The translations under genes and the position numbers were made by a program. The notes beneath the pieces were generated by a model. That model ran no database searches. It saw nothing but the letters and a program-made list of their open reading frames with translations, and was not told the origin of the DNA. Below, piece after piece: positions 1 through 10,606 of a stretch of DNA of 64,000 bases (position 1 is its first letter; every line of letters starts with the position of its first letter). The stretch spans positions 38,560,995 through 38,624,994 of the forward strand of contig OX155951.1 of the NCBI GenBank assembly GCA_944548615.1, read 5' to 3'. This stretch comes from Micropterix aruncella. Lineage: Eukaryota; Arthropoda; Insecta; Lepidoptera; Micropterigidae.

Positions 1-159
1 GTTGTTGACAATTTGCCAGTTGACCAGTTGACAATTTCAGCAAATAAAACGCCAGTTGCAATTTCAGCAAATAAAACGTATTTAATCATTTACTGCGCTG
101 ATTTTTACGGCTAGCAATGAATATGGAATTAAATGGTCGTGTTTTCTGATTAGATTAAT
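1..159. other. AT-rich start with a 20-bp direct repeat
   Basis: No gene is visible. A 20-bp segment beginning caatttcagc occurs at 32-51 and again exactly at 59-78, a short local duplication. The rest is unremarkable AT-rich sequence. Confidence 0.6.
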
Positions 160-965
160 AAGCTACGTAGGTGCATGAAGGAGATAAAGTAGATCCCGTG
201 TGATAAGCCACCTTAGTGCTAATTAGGGAGCTAATGGGCCCTGTTGCAGTTGTGCCACTAAGACCCAGTTGTATAGAGTCGGTCAAACGCACAGGTCAAC
301 ACCCATCCGGCGACCTCCACACAGAAGTACGAGCCCAAGTAGGACTCTAGCCTGAGGACGAAACTCCCCTAGGATTCAAACTTCGGGCGTTCCTGGACGG
401 TTTGCGAACTGGAAACGGTTTTGTTTCCTATAGGCTATTACTATGACTATGACTATAGAGCGGGGGTGGTTGTTAATCTTACGGCCACCTCTCGATCAGA
501 CGACCAATTCAGCCACCCCAGCTCAAGTGGTAGGCGGGCAATGGACGCCGTATTCCGCGATAGATTCGGTATTTACCGAATCACCGCTACGTAAGTGAGA
601 GGACCGCGCAAGCGACTTCGATCCTGTAACCAGTCAGGAGGTAGGAGGTATCCTGATAGTTAATTTCATACAAATATCTTTCCAAACCTGTAGTCAGGGG
701 GCGAGGCTGCGATGGTTACCATTCCCGTTTCCCGGTGCCTCGAGTGGCGTAACTAGACAGGGACTGTTTTCGTCCCAAGTCTTCTAGGCTCACCACACGG
801 GAGACAGAACGATCTAATATTGTTAAAACCTTCTGAGGTGACAGGTTCGCCCGTTGTAGTTGACAGCTCTAGTTGATAAGCCATAATTCGCTCCCCTGCG
901 ATCTTTGTTAACGTTGTCGACGTACACTAATCTGCACGGTATCCATGGATGCCACGGTATGCGCA
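160..965 (-). repeat. GC-rich interspersed repeat, copy 1
   Basis: About 800 bp clearly richer in GC than its surroundings. Read on the minus strand it resembles 23713-24525 in the same order: both contain tacaacgggcgaacctg, then a block on the pattern of ggtcgcttgcacggcc, then an aacaacca/gcgct block. A third locus at 50155-51235 carries the same blocks. No long ORF is conserved between copies, so I treat it as a non-coding or decayed repeat of unknown class. Confidence 0.5.
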
Positions 966-979
966 GACATTAACTATTC

Positions 980-1830
980 AGTATTCAGTATTCAATTTAT
1001 TTATTCAGAATATACAATAAAAGCATGAATTATGAATTAAAGCTAATTATCGCATATTAGAATTCGTCAGTTTAAATGTAGATATAAAACGATTAAAGCA
1101 TAAATATTAATTCGACAATAGCGTTGACTAAAGTCGGCTTTACACGGCAGACAAATAAAATTTAAAAAAAATAGAGCTGAATCCATGTACATGAGTATAC
1201 ATATAAAATAGATAATTATTATAAGAATATTAATAGTCATCAAGCACTTTATACAAAAAATAATCACACAATAGGAAGTATCAAAACAAAATTGAAAAAA
1301 CAACGTATGTATATGATCAGGTATGTTACATTACACATTGTAGTCTACATATTAAATATTAAATTCATAATATTATTATTAAACAATAAGAACTAAAATG
1401 AGGTACCTGAAAATTACATATTAATGTTATTCCCATTTGAAGGAATTGGCATGCTCAAAAAAATCACCCAGCTTATAGAAAGCATGTGTGGATTGTAGCT
1501 TTTGTTTAATAAATCTTTTAAACACCTTTGTTTCCATCTTTCTTGTGGAGAGTGGTAGCTGGTTAAAGAGCTTATAGCTCAAATATCCAAAGGACTTTTG
1601 TGTCTGCGTAAGGCGTACTTTAGGCAGGATAACGTCATCACATCTGCGTGTATTGTGGGAGTGCATATAACCGTTTACCTCTTGTTCGTTAATATTTGAT
1701 TTAGCATATAGTAGACATTGTAAAATATATTGAGACGTAAAAGTCAGTATTTTGTACTTAAGAAAATATGGTTCGCAGTGCGTGTCACGGGATACTCCTG
1801 CAATTGCTCTTAGTGCACTTTTCTGTTAAC
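980..1830 (-). pseudogene. 5'-truncated non-LTR retrotransposon (RT C-terminus and 3' UTR), family alpha
   Basis: The minus strand from about 1830 to 1427 reads as the C-terminal region that follows the RT domain in Jockey/CR1-type LINEs. An ALRAIAGV-type block is followed by a segment around HSHNTRR, an LPKVRLT block, QKSFGYLSYKLFNQLP and a basic FKRFIKQKL end with a stop near 1427. A stop lies just upstream of the ALRAIAGV block. About 450 bp of AT-rich 3' UTR follow to a terminus near 980. The same peptide pattern recurs at 35.6 kb. The copy is truncated and dead; the clade is inferred from the C-terminal pattern only. Confidence 0.65.
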
Positions 1831-1891
1831 TAAATTTATAGCAATCCAATGCAATAGAAAATCTACCGACTTTGATGGACACTGTTCAGGT

Positions 1892-1926
1892 CTCTGTCTG
1901 CCTGGACTGTCTTCCGGCAGACAGAG
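1892..1926. repeat. 11-bp perfect hairpin
   Basis: ctctgtctgcc at 1892-1902 is matched exactly by ggcagacagag at 1916-1926 across a 13-nt loop. The stem is relatively GC-rich within AT-rich DNA. No flanking feature explains it. Confidence 0.6.
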
Positions 1927-2254
1927 TAGTTTTTTAAAAATAATATAAGATTGTTACAGCATCTATATTCACTGCTATTGGGGTATATCCAAGTATTTAC
2001 CATCTTATGGTATTTATTATTCTGTATTGTAATCAATTTAATTCGAATGCATTACGAATCATAAGGAAAACGCTAAATGAAGTCGAGACTAGAAATCTAT
2101 ATTTTGCTATTTTGATTGTATTTTAAGTTACGCTATTACTACTTGAGGAAAGGAGGAAGTTATGCGTGCCACAGAGAACCTCTATTTAAACTGCAAAAAA
2201 AAACAATATTCATTATAGCAAATTTGAGAACCCTGCAGAAATACTTTTAAACGA

Positions 2255-3085
2255 CTGAAAATTCTGACATTTATATCATTGAACCTTTTTAATGTACTAA
2301 AAGATTTCCACAAGCGAAGAGACCATTAAAAAAATCCGATATTCATGACCGAAACACTAGAAATAAATCAAAGTACCTACATGTTACCTAGTACAAAGTT
2401 AAAAGTAGCGAGACAAGTCAAGGAATACTCTGGTCCCTATTTTTTTATATGTTACCTTCATATCTTAAAGACATTGAACATTAAAATATATTTAAAAATT
2501 GGTTTAAAAAGTTTCTTTTAGAAAATAGTTTTTACACCTTTGAAGAATACATACATTTTACCCCGGGCTATATTATTCAAGCAGTATAAATTGATTTTAG
2601 TTCGAATGATTATAAATTGTAATTTAATTTCTAAATTTTACATATTTTTAATTTTATTTGTTTTAATTGAACGCGACTAAATATTATTATTATTTTTGTG
2701 ATTTGATATTTTAAATGACATTTTTAATTTAATTTGTATCGTTAAATTATTGTAATTTAATTTCTCTTTCTTTTAATTTGAATTATTAGTCATGCTTTCT
2801 AATTATTACTATTTGCTTTTTTAGTTTTTATGGTTTTTAATTTGAATTTTTGGTATTAGAATTTGTTCTTGATTTTAATTTGGTCACACATGGGGATTTA
2901 ATATAACTATACATATTTTTTGACTGACTGAATTTGATATTGTCTTATTTTAGTTTAAATTTCTGTGAGTTCTTTCATTTGTAATTGCACAAACTGGTTT
3001 TAATTTAATTTTGATTGTCTAATATATATGTAGGTTTCTACAATCTGTAAAGATTTTTTGAAAATAAAGTGAACTATGAACTATC
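2255..3085 (+). pseudogene. LINE 3' fragment, family beta, copy 1
   Basis: The plus strand from about 2255 reads, in shifting frames, as a decayed LINE C-terminus (KILTFISL, then a basic segment, then LLENSFYTFEEY). About 500 bp of very T-rich 3' UTR follow. The end, tttctacaatctgtaaag then ttttttgaaaataaa, is nearly the same as the end of the fragment at 7305-7963, so both belong to one family. It is non-functional because of frameshifts and 5' truncation. Confidence 0.6.
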
Positions 3086-4139
3086 AATTTAATTCAAAAA
3101 GTTTTTATTCGATGTAAATACATTGCGTACATATTATACTGTACGTAGTTGTTGCCTATTCTGACAGTTATTTCATCTTTCTCATAAATATCAATTGGAA
3201 TTTTCTACAACTTACTTGTGCAATTATATTTTAAGGTCGCTAATTTCATGACATTCTTTATTAGTACAGTAAAACGAATTGATTGTCTTGTTCCTCGGGT
3301 CGTGCGGTAAATGGCAGTTAAAATAAGTGATTAAGTATCCATCCAACTTTCACACAGCGTAGAGATTCTTCTGTCACTGTATTGGTCTTGTTGGCGAAGT
3401 CTCTTTATGCGCACTATTATCTCAAAACTTTTCATCGTTATTCTCTTTCTCTTTATCTATTACTCTCTCTTTCTCTCCCGTCTCTGTTCCTTACTGCATT
3501 GAAGATCATACAGTTTCTCGACCTAAAGATTGTTTTTTTTTCAGTTTCCTTACTCCAACGAGGTAGATGGAGACAGAAGGCAATACATGCACCATCCAGA
3601 CTCAATGGAAAAACAGTTATACACACTGTTTTTTATTCAGTGTATTTCCAGGATAACAGACGGGATTTCATTTGAAACTACAGTCCGAAGTAACACTGCA
3701 GCCAATAAACGTTCGATTACCTATTTATTGGTGTTGTTGTCTCTGGCTGAGATATGTGAAATTCTGAACAGATTCATAGGTTTAGAAATTAATTACAAGA
3801 CATGGAGAATCTCCATTAGAACGACGGAACATTGTTCGGTGATAGGATGTTATATCTATCCCTCGCAACTGGCAAGCAGGCTTGCGTTTCGATAAATAGA
3901 GACCGCATCATATTATTTGTTACTGTTGACAAAAAAATCCAGTTTAAAATATGTCTCATATATTCTATATGTCTGTACTAATAGATTCAACCAGATCGTT
4001 ATAAAAAATGACCGGCAAGTTCTCTACTATACGCTTGCAACGATAAACAAGTAGAGTAGCATTTATTATTTATGGTAATAGATTGATCAACTCCATAGTA
4101 CGAGTTGCAGGTTGTGCTGATAGCATTGACGGCGAAACT
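3086..4139. other. No recognised gene
   Basis: AT-rich, with two overlapping plus-strand open frames (3382-3675, 3530-3895) that match nothing I recognise. A pyrimidine-rich run ending in cag at 3540 resembles a splice acceptor and is followed by a coding-like stretch with NEVDGDRRQY, but no convincing donor closes it. I do not call an exon here. Confidence 0.4.
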
Positions 4140-4550
4140 AATAGCAATTCATATGGAAAACTATTAAAACATTGATAATGAATGTATATTTATAAAGGAC
4201 TAATTGCTTTTAAAACCCCAGTAAATTAACCAATGTCAACAATAACAATAATCAATTATCTATGCCATCAGTAACATATATGGCATATTTTTTATATAGG
4301 CTGATTACCTATATCACAGACATAATACGAAGAGATAGAACGCCATTATTAGTCTGTGATGATTATAGTGCATAATTATTACGTATTGAAACCTGTATAA
4401 CGAATAAAAATTTGACATCTTTATGTAAATAATATTAAAATAATAAGAACTATGCTTTAAAAATTCGTTTATCTTATTATTTTATACCGTATAGGCGTGT
4501 TTAGAGCGCCATCTACAGTGCGCCGCCATAAGAACATTGTTTTGTTTTAC
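4140..4550 (-). repeat. Interspersed repeat M5, copy 1
   Basis: On the minus strand it starts cgcactgtagatggcgctct, passes through atacaggtttcaatacg and ends in a gttttaatag/attgccat block. The same order occurs at 56265-56650 and, 5'-truncated, at 53655-53960. Short pieces occur at 37.1 and 51.85 kb. There is no coding capacity and no clear terminal inverted repeat, so the class is unknown. Confidence 0.6.
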
Positions 4551-6184
4551 CTTTGGGTTTTCTAAACAAGCAAGACAGAGATAGATCTAAACAAGCAAGA
4601 CAGGTGAGATTTTGCGCCTGGGCTATTGTCAGTCCTTCATATTATGGTGGGGTGTTCTGAGTGTTTTCTGTTTTCATGTGTTTTTGTTTTTTTCTTTTTG
4701 GGTATGATACAGGAATTGATTGGTTTTTGTTCTAGGATTGGATTTCAGTTCAACTGTTGATTCAAATGACGACTTGCAATAAACCCTAGTTACATAATAA
4801 TCCCTATCTAATTAGGTCAAATAACAAGTTAATTTTAAAAGAAACGAAATAATCCCTATTAATTAATTTATTTATGAATTAATTACTGTAAAACAATGAT
4901 TTTGTTTGCAAAAATAACAGGAACCGAGTGGCAAAACCTTAACCTTTTGCTTATTTGATTGTCACCCAACTGGGACTAGCCCGTTCTAGGTTGGACAGGA
5001 CTCTAACAATAAATAATGTAAACGTTTTAGTAACATGCTAATAAAACTAAATTGCCGTAAGATGTGATCCTCAAAAAAAAAAAAAAAAAAAATAAAACGC
5101 GATTTCATTATATAATCGCCATATATAAACATTCATTCGAGAATGACAAACATAATAGTATACCACGTTAAACCACGTTGTAATAACGTAATAAACCCTT
5201 AAGAGCCCTATCACATATTTTTTCCAGATAGGCAAGAAAAGTGGATTTTTGGCGTTCTAATTCCAAGAAATGAAGAGATTTCTACAAACTTTAATTACTG
5301 AATTACCTGGACCATTTCTTGATGTTGACCATAGCGGCCTTTAATTTTAGATATAACGAATATTATTTACTTATTCAGCCCATTTTCCGAAAGTCGTTAT
5401 TCGTAAAACGCTCGGAAGGCAAACTTTGAGCTCCTTAATACAGTAATATCACTACAACGAAAACCGTATACTATTTTTTTTTATGTCCGTCATGTATTCT
5501 TGATGTACACTACGGCTTTATTTTTTCGTTTTTTGACCACATATCCAAGGTATACATTACTTACAATTACACAAAATTAAAAAAAAATCTTCCTGTATCA
5601 TTCTAATTTTCTCAGAAATAAAATAAGATTCTTATATAATACTTATACTATATTAAAGTTCACTCTTTTAGCAATACGACATAATATAAATTATTGTCAT
5701 TAGAAAGGAGAAAACACTGCAAAAAACAATTAGAAATTGTGTATATATTTGCTTGCGCAAGAGAAGAGCGCTCAGTGCCGCGGTTTTCTCCCAGGGTTGA
5801 ATAGTTATTTATTTATTTATTTATTTATTTATCCTATCTTTTATAGTTACATCCAAAAAAAAATGCGTTCATTTTTTCAACTCATTTTAAAAGAATACCT
5901 ACGCTATTTTGTAATAAGGCTCTTAACCATAATGTAATAAACCGTAGTAATACCACGAAAGTGGCCGTATTAAATATAATAAAAAAAAAACTTTTTAAAC
6001 TATCAGTGCCATCTACACGTTTGGTTTCGTAGTAAAATCCTAGTTGCTAAATCGTAGTACGAGATTGAGCACTATAATACTCTATATAATCAATGACAGT
6101 AGTAACGAGCATATCCATGCAATTTGTTTGCATATCCGCAGATACTAATCTGACGTTACACAGCATGTAATAAACGTCAGAATC
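4551..6184. other. AT-rich, no gene; homopolymer and ATTT microsatellite
   Basis: No supported gene. Simple features: a duplicated aaacaagcaagacag near 4563-4602, an A tract near 5074-5092, and an ATTT microsatellite near 5805-5831. Short open frames are AT-biased and show no domain. Confidence 0.6.
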
Positions 6185-6475
6185 GTAAATTAATGGGTAC
6201 CAACATAGCAGGAATCAACGTGGAGCAACGGAGCATCCTCCTGCCCTGGGCGTCGAGGTGAGGTGTGGACGTTTTCGTCGTCGTGCGGCAGCGCGGCATC
6301 GCCTCAGGTGCGCTAAGCACGTCAATTACATTCTAATGAGATTATCCGTAATCAATATCGATGGATAATTTCACGCGCGCATCTCGCGCAGGCGCTTGTT
6401 ATGATAGACAGGCTCACGGGCGCCATCTTGCGTAATGGCTGACTTCACAGTCCTCTTTCGCCTTTACAAAGGCTA
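6185..6475 (+). promoter_or_regulatory. GC-rich low-copy segment with homeodomain-type site cluster; possible small exon
   Basis: A GC- and CpG-rich island in AT-rich DNA, not repeated elsewhere in the window. An ATG at 6193 opens a frame that reaches a good donor-like GAG|GTGAGG at 6257/6258 (first residues MGTNIAGINVEQ). Downstream, TAATGAGATTA at 6334-6344 is an exact TAAT-N3-ATTA palindrome of the kind bound by paired-class homeodomain dimers, followed by GTAATC and ATCGAT. Regulatory function and the exon are both inference. Confidence 0.25.
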
Positions 6476-6724
6476 CGCTATCCGGATACGCGATCCAGAA
6501 TTAGGATGAGGATACAATGTGGTGGGCGCCAGTCATAATATCTATAACAAATTTTGGTAAAATGGCTTTCAAACGCGAGACAGCTTATGGTGCCAACACT
6601 CACTGTAAAAAGTAAAAAACAATACTTCCTCCCTAGCGTAATCCCATCTGGCCCAGACACTCATTTTCTCACTTCTCGTGTAGACGAGAATTCGTACCAT
6701 GAAATATCGCCGAAGGGCGACACT

Positions 6725-7033
6725 GGGCCCGATTGTGTTTCTTTGTGAACTGCGATATATATAACTAAAACTAGTCCAAGCGAACGAGACAGATCAATAC
6801 GTTAGAGCGGAATATGAAACGAACGATCGTCGATAAATACTACCTATCGAACTTATACTCGTCCGTATAAATTCGAGCATATTTCGTGCGGTGTAAGATT
6901 TGACCTTGGCGGGCAGTTTTATTGGCGAAAAAGTGACAACCGGTCGTATCACATTCCGCTCTGGCGTATTGCCCTATCTCGTTCACACGGACTAATTTCC
7001 GATTTTAGTTCACGAAGAAACGCAATCGAGCCC
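6725..7033 (-). mobile_element. MITE family 'GGGC', copy A (309 bp)
   Basis: Long imperfect terminal inverted repeats: GGGCCCGATTGTGTTTCTTT at the left and a right end finishing AAACGCAATCGAGCCC. ACT flanks both sides (6722-6724 and 7034-7036), giving a 3-bp target duplication. The interior matches copy B at 23367-23665 in reverse orientation and copy C at 58908-59206 in the same orientation. No transposase is encoded, so it is a non-autonomous DNA transposon. Confidence 0.85.
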
Positions 7034-7036
7034 ACT

Positions 7037-7304
7037 ATCTACCTGTATCATGGTACCACAAGAGACTTTGTTTACTTGCTTCAAAAGGTGCAAAACTGCA
7101 GACTTAGATTCTGCTGTATCAGGGGACCCCTAGAATGTGTATCGTCCCTTCCGGGATGCAAAAGGTACGGCCGAGTTTTTACTTCACAAGTTTAGGGATT
7201 AAGGACAAACTTATAGGACAACCTTTCTATCATCCGATCGAATATGAATCCTCACCTTAACCTCACTCTATCTCTTTAAGTTACTAACTGAGTTTTTTAA
7301 AAAT
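7037..7304. other. Unassigned sequence
   Basis: About 270 bp with moderate GC and no open frame of interest. It contains gggacccctagaatg and tcccttccgggatg segments that I cannot assign to a repeat. Confidence 0.4.
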
Positions 7305-7963
7305 AAAGAAACACATTATAAAAAGTTTTCAGATACACATACTAAAAATACGAGAAATAAATTAAACATTTTTATACCATGTATTAAACTAAACACAGCA
7401 AGGCAAGACACAAAATACTCAGGGCCATATTACTTTAACAGGCTACCAGAAAGTTTAAAAACTATTCAAGTGGAAAGCTTATTCAAAAAGTTACTTAAAG
7501 AATTCTTATTAGACAAAGCTTTTTACTCGATCGATGAGTTTGTTAATTTTAAATAATTTTTCAAATTTTTTGGTCATTTTTTTGACAATTTTAGGTAGTA
7601 TTTTTTAATTATTCTGACTTTTTCTGATTTTAATTTCTTGATTATTTTTATCAATTATTTTAATTTGTGGTTTTAGTAAATAAATCTTAAAAATGATTTG
7701 GATGCCCTAAAAGCAATAAAGAAGTAACTGTATGTACGTGGTGATAAATTTAAATATTGTAAAAACGAACTAATATACTGTATTAATTACTGAACTAATA
7801 TACTAAAAGCAATAAAGAAGTAACTGTATGTACGTGGTGATAAATTTAAATATTGTAAAAACGAACTAATATACTGTAATTTAAATGTACCTAAATATTA
7901 AGTTTCTACAATCTGTTAAGATTTTTTGGAAATAAATTGAAATTGAAAAAAAAAAAAAAAAAA
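7305..7963 (+). pseudogene. LINE 3' fragment, family beta, copy 2
   Basis: From about 7330 the plus strand encodes an uninterrupted LINE C-terminus: TKNTRNKLNIFIPCIKLN, then SGPYYFNRLPESLK, then a basic FKKLLKEFLLDKAFYSIDEF ending in a stop near 7555. The 3' UTR runs to tttctacaatctgttaag and an A tract at about 7948-7963. A 76-bp part of the UTR is duplicated in tandem. The copy lacks the RT core and is 5'-truncated, but its C-terminal frame is intact, so it is younger than copy 1 at 2.3 kb. Confidence 0.75.
7707..7878 (+). repeat. 76-bp direct duplication inside a LINE 3' UTR
   Basis: The segment beginning ctaaaagcaataaagaag occurs identically at 7707-7782 and 7803-7878 (period 96). The 20-nt spacer contains gaactaatata, which also ends each unit, so replication slippage across microhomology is a likely origin. 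Confidence 0.9.
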
Positions 7964-8350
7964 ATTCGAGGGCCATGACTTTACAAACATAATAACCATG
8001 TACTTGACTGTTCATGGATTCATTGTCCGACTATATTGCTTTCATATTACATAAATCAACAGTAATTGAACAACAGATTGCCTATTGCCTATTGATTATA
8101 TTGATTTTTTTATTATTTTTTACATTGTTACGTACAATTATTTGGATTTTCTCTTAGCATTATAATTCATGATGTTTTAAATTTATTTTGACCATTTCGA
8201 TTGTAACAATTCACCATAATGTATAATTATTAAAATCAGTTATGAAACCGAACTTATTATATTTTCTATTTCTCTTTAAAATAGGTAAGATACTCACACT
8301 AGTATCATACAAAAAGCTTGTAATAGCTACCTGTTATTTATAGTAAATTG

Positions 8351-8382
<32 letters not shown>

Positions 8383-8404
8383 CTACATATAGTATATTGT
8401 GACA
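7964..8404. other. AT-rich spacer with (TA)n microsatellite
   Basis: No gene. A pure TA dinucleotide run lies at about 8355-8382. The rest is AT-rich and unassigned. Confidence 0.7.
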
Positions 8405-8465
8405 CATACAAGAGAGGGAAATTCGCCAATTGGACACGAATGCAATGTAACATAATATAATGTAT
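8405..8465 (+). repeat. LINE 3' terminus fragment, family gamma
   Basis: The sequence ccaattggacacgaatgcaa with the following gtaacataatataatgta matches the 3' ends of the LINE fragments finishing near 47255 and 55945 (tcaattggacacg, then aaatgtaatgtaatg). Only the last 60 bp or so are present. Confidence 0.5.
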
Positions 8466-8796
8466 GTATGACCATGTAAGGCCGTGTTAAATCTGCTCCG
8501 ACAAAATCAGCGCAGAGTATTGCATATACGAATATCTTCCCTTATGTATAAAACTATACCCACTTATCTTACATATCATTTTTAAAACTCTCTAAATACC
8601 CTGCCTATGCACATCAACATGATACAAAATCAAAAATAATATCACAAGTATAAAAAATACAAAAACGGATACACCGCGTGAAGTTAATAGCGCCCGCCGT
8701 TCCAGCGATGTTGCAACCGCTGTTGTCTAGACTGAAATGATGTCAGGCGTCATCTGTTGTTGTTCTGATGGTAGGCAGCAAACTGCTGTTGTTACT

Positions 8797-8870
8797 TAGC
8801 ACGGGCTAGGTCGCCTGTTCTTACATTGTAAGGTTCAGGGTTCGATTACCGGCTGGGTCACCATTTTCCG
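8797..8870 (+). repeat. tRNA-derived SINE-like head
   Basis: A B-box-like ggttcgattacc sits about 40 nt downstream of an A-box-like ggctaggtcgcc and is followed by ggctgggtcacca, which resembles a tRNA acceptor end with CCA. The anticodon arm is not tRNA-like: cttac and gtaag would pair around a 3-nt loop. A SINE head or tRNA pseudogene fits better than a working tRNA. The AT-rich stretch behind it may be the SINE body. Confidence 0.45.
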
Positions 8871-8934
8871 TTGGGATAAATTCAATTACTTTTATCAATA
8901 ATAAAATAAATCTTTTATTATTACGCACACGAAA

Positions 8935-9335
8935 CCCACTAGACAACTGCTGAGTGATAATTTGAATGTACGATGAAGACGACTTTCGGACAGCGACACT
9001 TCTCTTTCATAGCTACAAGACTTTATAATAAATTAAGCAGTGACGTAAAAACCAGCCCCAATTGTCATTTGTTTAAAAGCAAAATAAATAAATGGCTCGC
9101 AAGAAGATCGTTTATCTATCCATGCCATGATCGATGTAGTAGAATAGTTTGAAGTTGACTTAACATATATTGTGTTTATATGTATGTATGTGTGTATATG
9201 TGTATTCTAATGTATTTAGTATTTCTATTTGTTATATAATATTGTAATTTTTATTAAATTTTTATTATTACATATATTTATTATTATTATATATATTTAA
9301 ATTATTATTATTATTATTGTGTTTGGTTGGTTCAT
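8935..9335 (+). pseudogene. LINE 3' fragment, family epsilon, copy 1
   Basis: Around 8975-9130 the plus strand reads FGQRHFSFIATRLYNKL, then a polar stretch, then FKSKINKWLARRSF and a stop: the short domain after RT in LINEs. The same FGQRH-SF pattern is seen on the minus strand at 12661-12849. The AT-rich 3' UTR ends in TTA repeats near 9320. It is 5'-truncated. Confidence 0.6.
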
Positions 9336-10359
9336 CGACCCTCGTTTTAAATGAAAAATATAAATTGCTTGCCCTGGAACGGGTATATCCTAGTTGGGCA
9401 GCACTAGCCAGTGAATGAAAGAGGAACGTTTTTGCCATTTGTTTTAATATTATACTTATTGTAAATGGTAAATTTGATAATTCCAATAAAATAAATAAAT
9501 AAATTATGCTGATCGAATGCAGTAACAAGACACACACTTACACACATATTACACGTACACATACATATAAAGACTTCATAGTAGGGTTGGTTTGAAGAGA
9601 TTGTTGTATGACATTAAACCCGCCCCTTGTGAAATTTCACATTTAACAGTATAAACAAGTAAACAAAGAAACAAAATAAGCAGATTATAACAGTCGGCGC
9701 GCGCGAAATTTTAAAACCCACAGTGCACACAAAACTTACTGTTTTTTGTTTGGCATATTTACGCTCAGTTATGGGCGTTGAAATATTTCAAGAATATAGT
9801 TACCTGTACTACTCCAAGATAGCTTGAAACCGCCGTCTCTATTGAAGTTCTTCTTATTTCAATGGCTTCCCGGATCGTGCGGAGGAAGTAAAATTGTACT
9901 TTTGATAGCAAAATGGGATTTTATAGTTATAGCAATTATGTCGTATTGCGATTTTATTACCGCCTGGATATAGAATGTTACTATCATAGAATATTAATCT
10001 GGCACAGTGACACAATGAGAATAAAGACTTTCTCAAGTCTGCATGTAGCATTTGTCCGTGCATACAAAAGCGTATTTTTTGCGATGTCGTTATCTTTCAC
10101 GATGAATAATGAGCTTGTTGAGCGCTTTACGTGCTCCCCAATGGCTATACTATCCGCAGTACAAAGTGGCGAGTCAGGTAATTTATCATCGAAATCGAGC
10201 CATCTCTTTCGCACTTGCACGGCCTTATGGAGCGATACCTGTAACCGTAGTGTAGGTAGTTTACGCATACAAAAGGAATGTCGATAAAGTAATGAAACGA
10301 GGGAAATAAATATTATTTCAGTATTATAAAATCGAAGACTATCGCGGTTTTTTGACATT
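9336..10359. other. No recognised gene
   Basis: Two overlapping opposite-strand open frames of 124 codons (9913-10287 plus, 9984-10358 minus) match no family I know. The minus one contains a cysteine-poor SPLCTADSI stretch; a similar SPVCTADTI appears on the plus strand near 11865, reflecting a roughly 30-bp shared sequence. I cannot support either as a gene. Confidence 0.4.
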
Positions 10360-10440
10360 ATAAATAGGATAGAAAACGAATTTACCGCATCATTTTCTAT
10401 CCTATTTATATTTCAGTATTGTTTCATTACGATAAATATT
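10290..10440. repeat. Imperfect palindrome with a 17-bp perfect hairpin core
   Basis: ataaataggatagaaaa at 10360-10376 pairs perfectly with ttttctatcctatttat at 10393-10409 around a 16-nt loop. Outside the core, gtaatgaaac near 10293 and gtttcattac near 10421 pair again, so about 150 bp can fold as one long imperfect structure. It lies just downstream (minus strand) of the HTH-like ORF and could be its terminal structure or a small inverted-repeat transposon. Confidence 0.7.
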
Positions 10441-10606
10441 AAATAAGTTAAACATATAAATATTGATATTGAATTATTAAAATAAAAATATAAAAGTATC
10501 AAATTTATAATAGTTGACAATAAAATAATTGTTATACAAAAAAAAATAAAAGTGAACAAAGAAAGTCAGCAAGCTATTCATATTCGTGTTCACTGTCACT
10601 ATCGTC

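Noticed and set aside
3530..3895. 121-codon ORF with an acceptor-like cag at 3540 and coding-like NEVDGDRRQY
   Set aside because: No convincing donor, no recognisable family and AT-biased remainder; a strong GAG|GTAGAT site would leave only an 18-nt exon.
8797..8870. Functional tRNA gene
   Set aside because: The anticodon stem-loop cannot form properly.
9913..10358. Overlapping 124-codon ORFs on both strands
   Set aside because: Neither matches a family; mutual overlap in opposite strands makes at least one a shadow, and part of the DNA is repeated near 11866.
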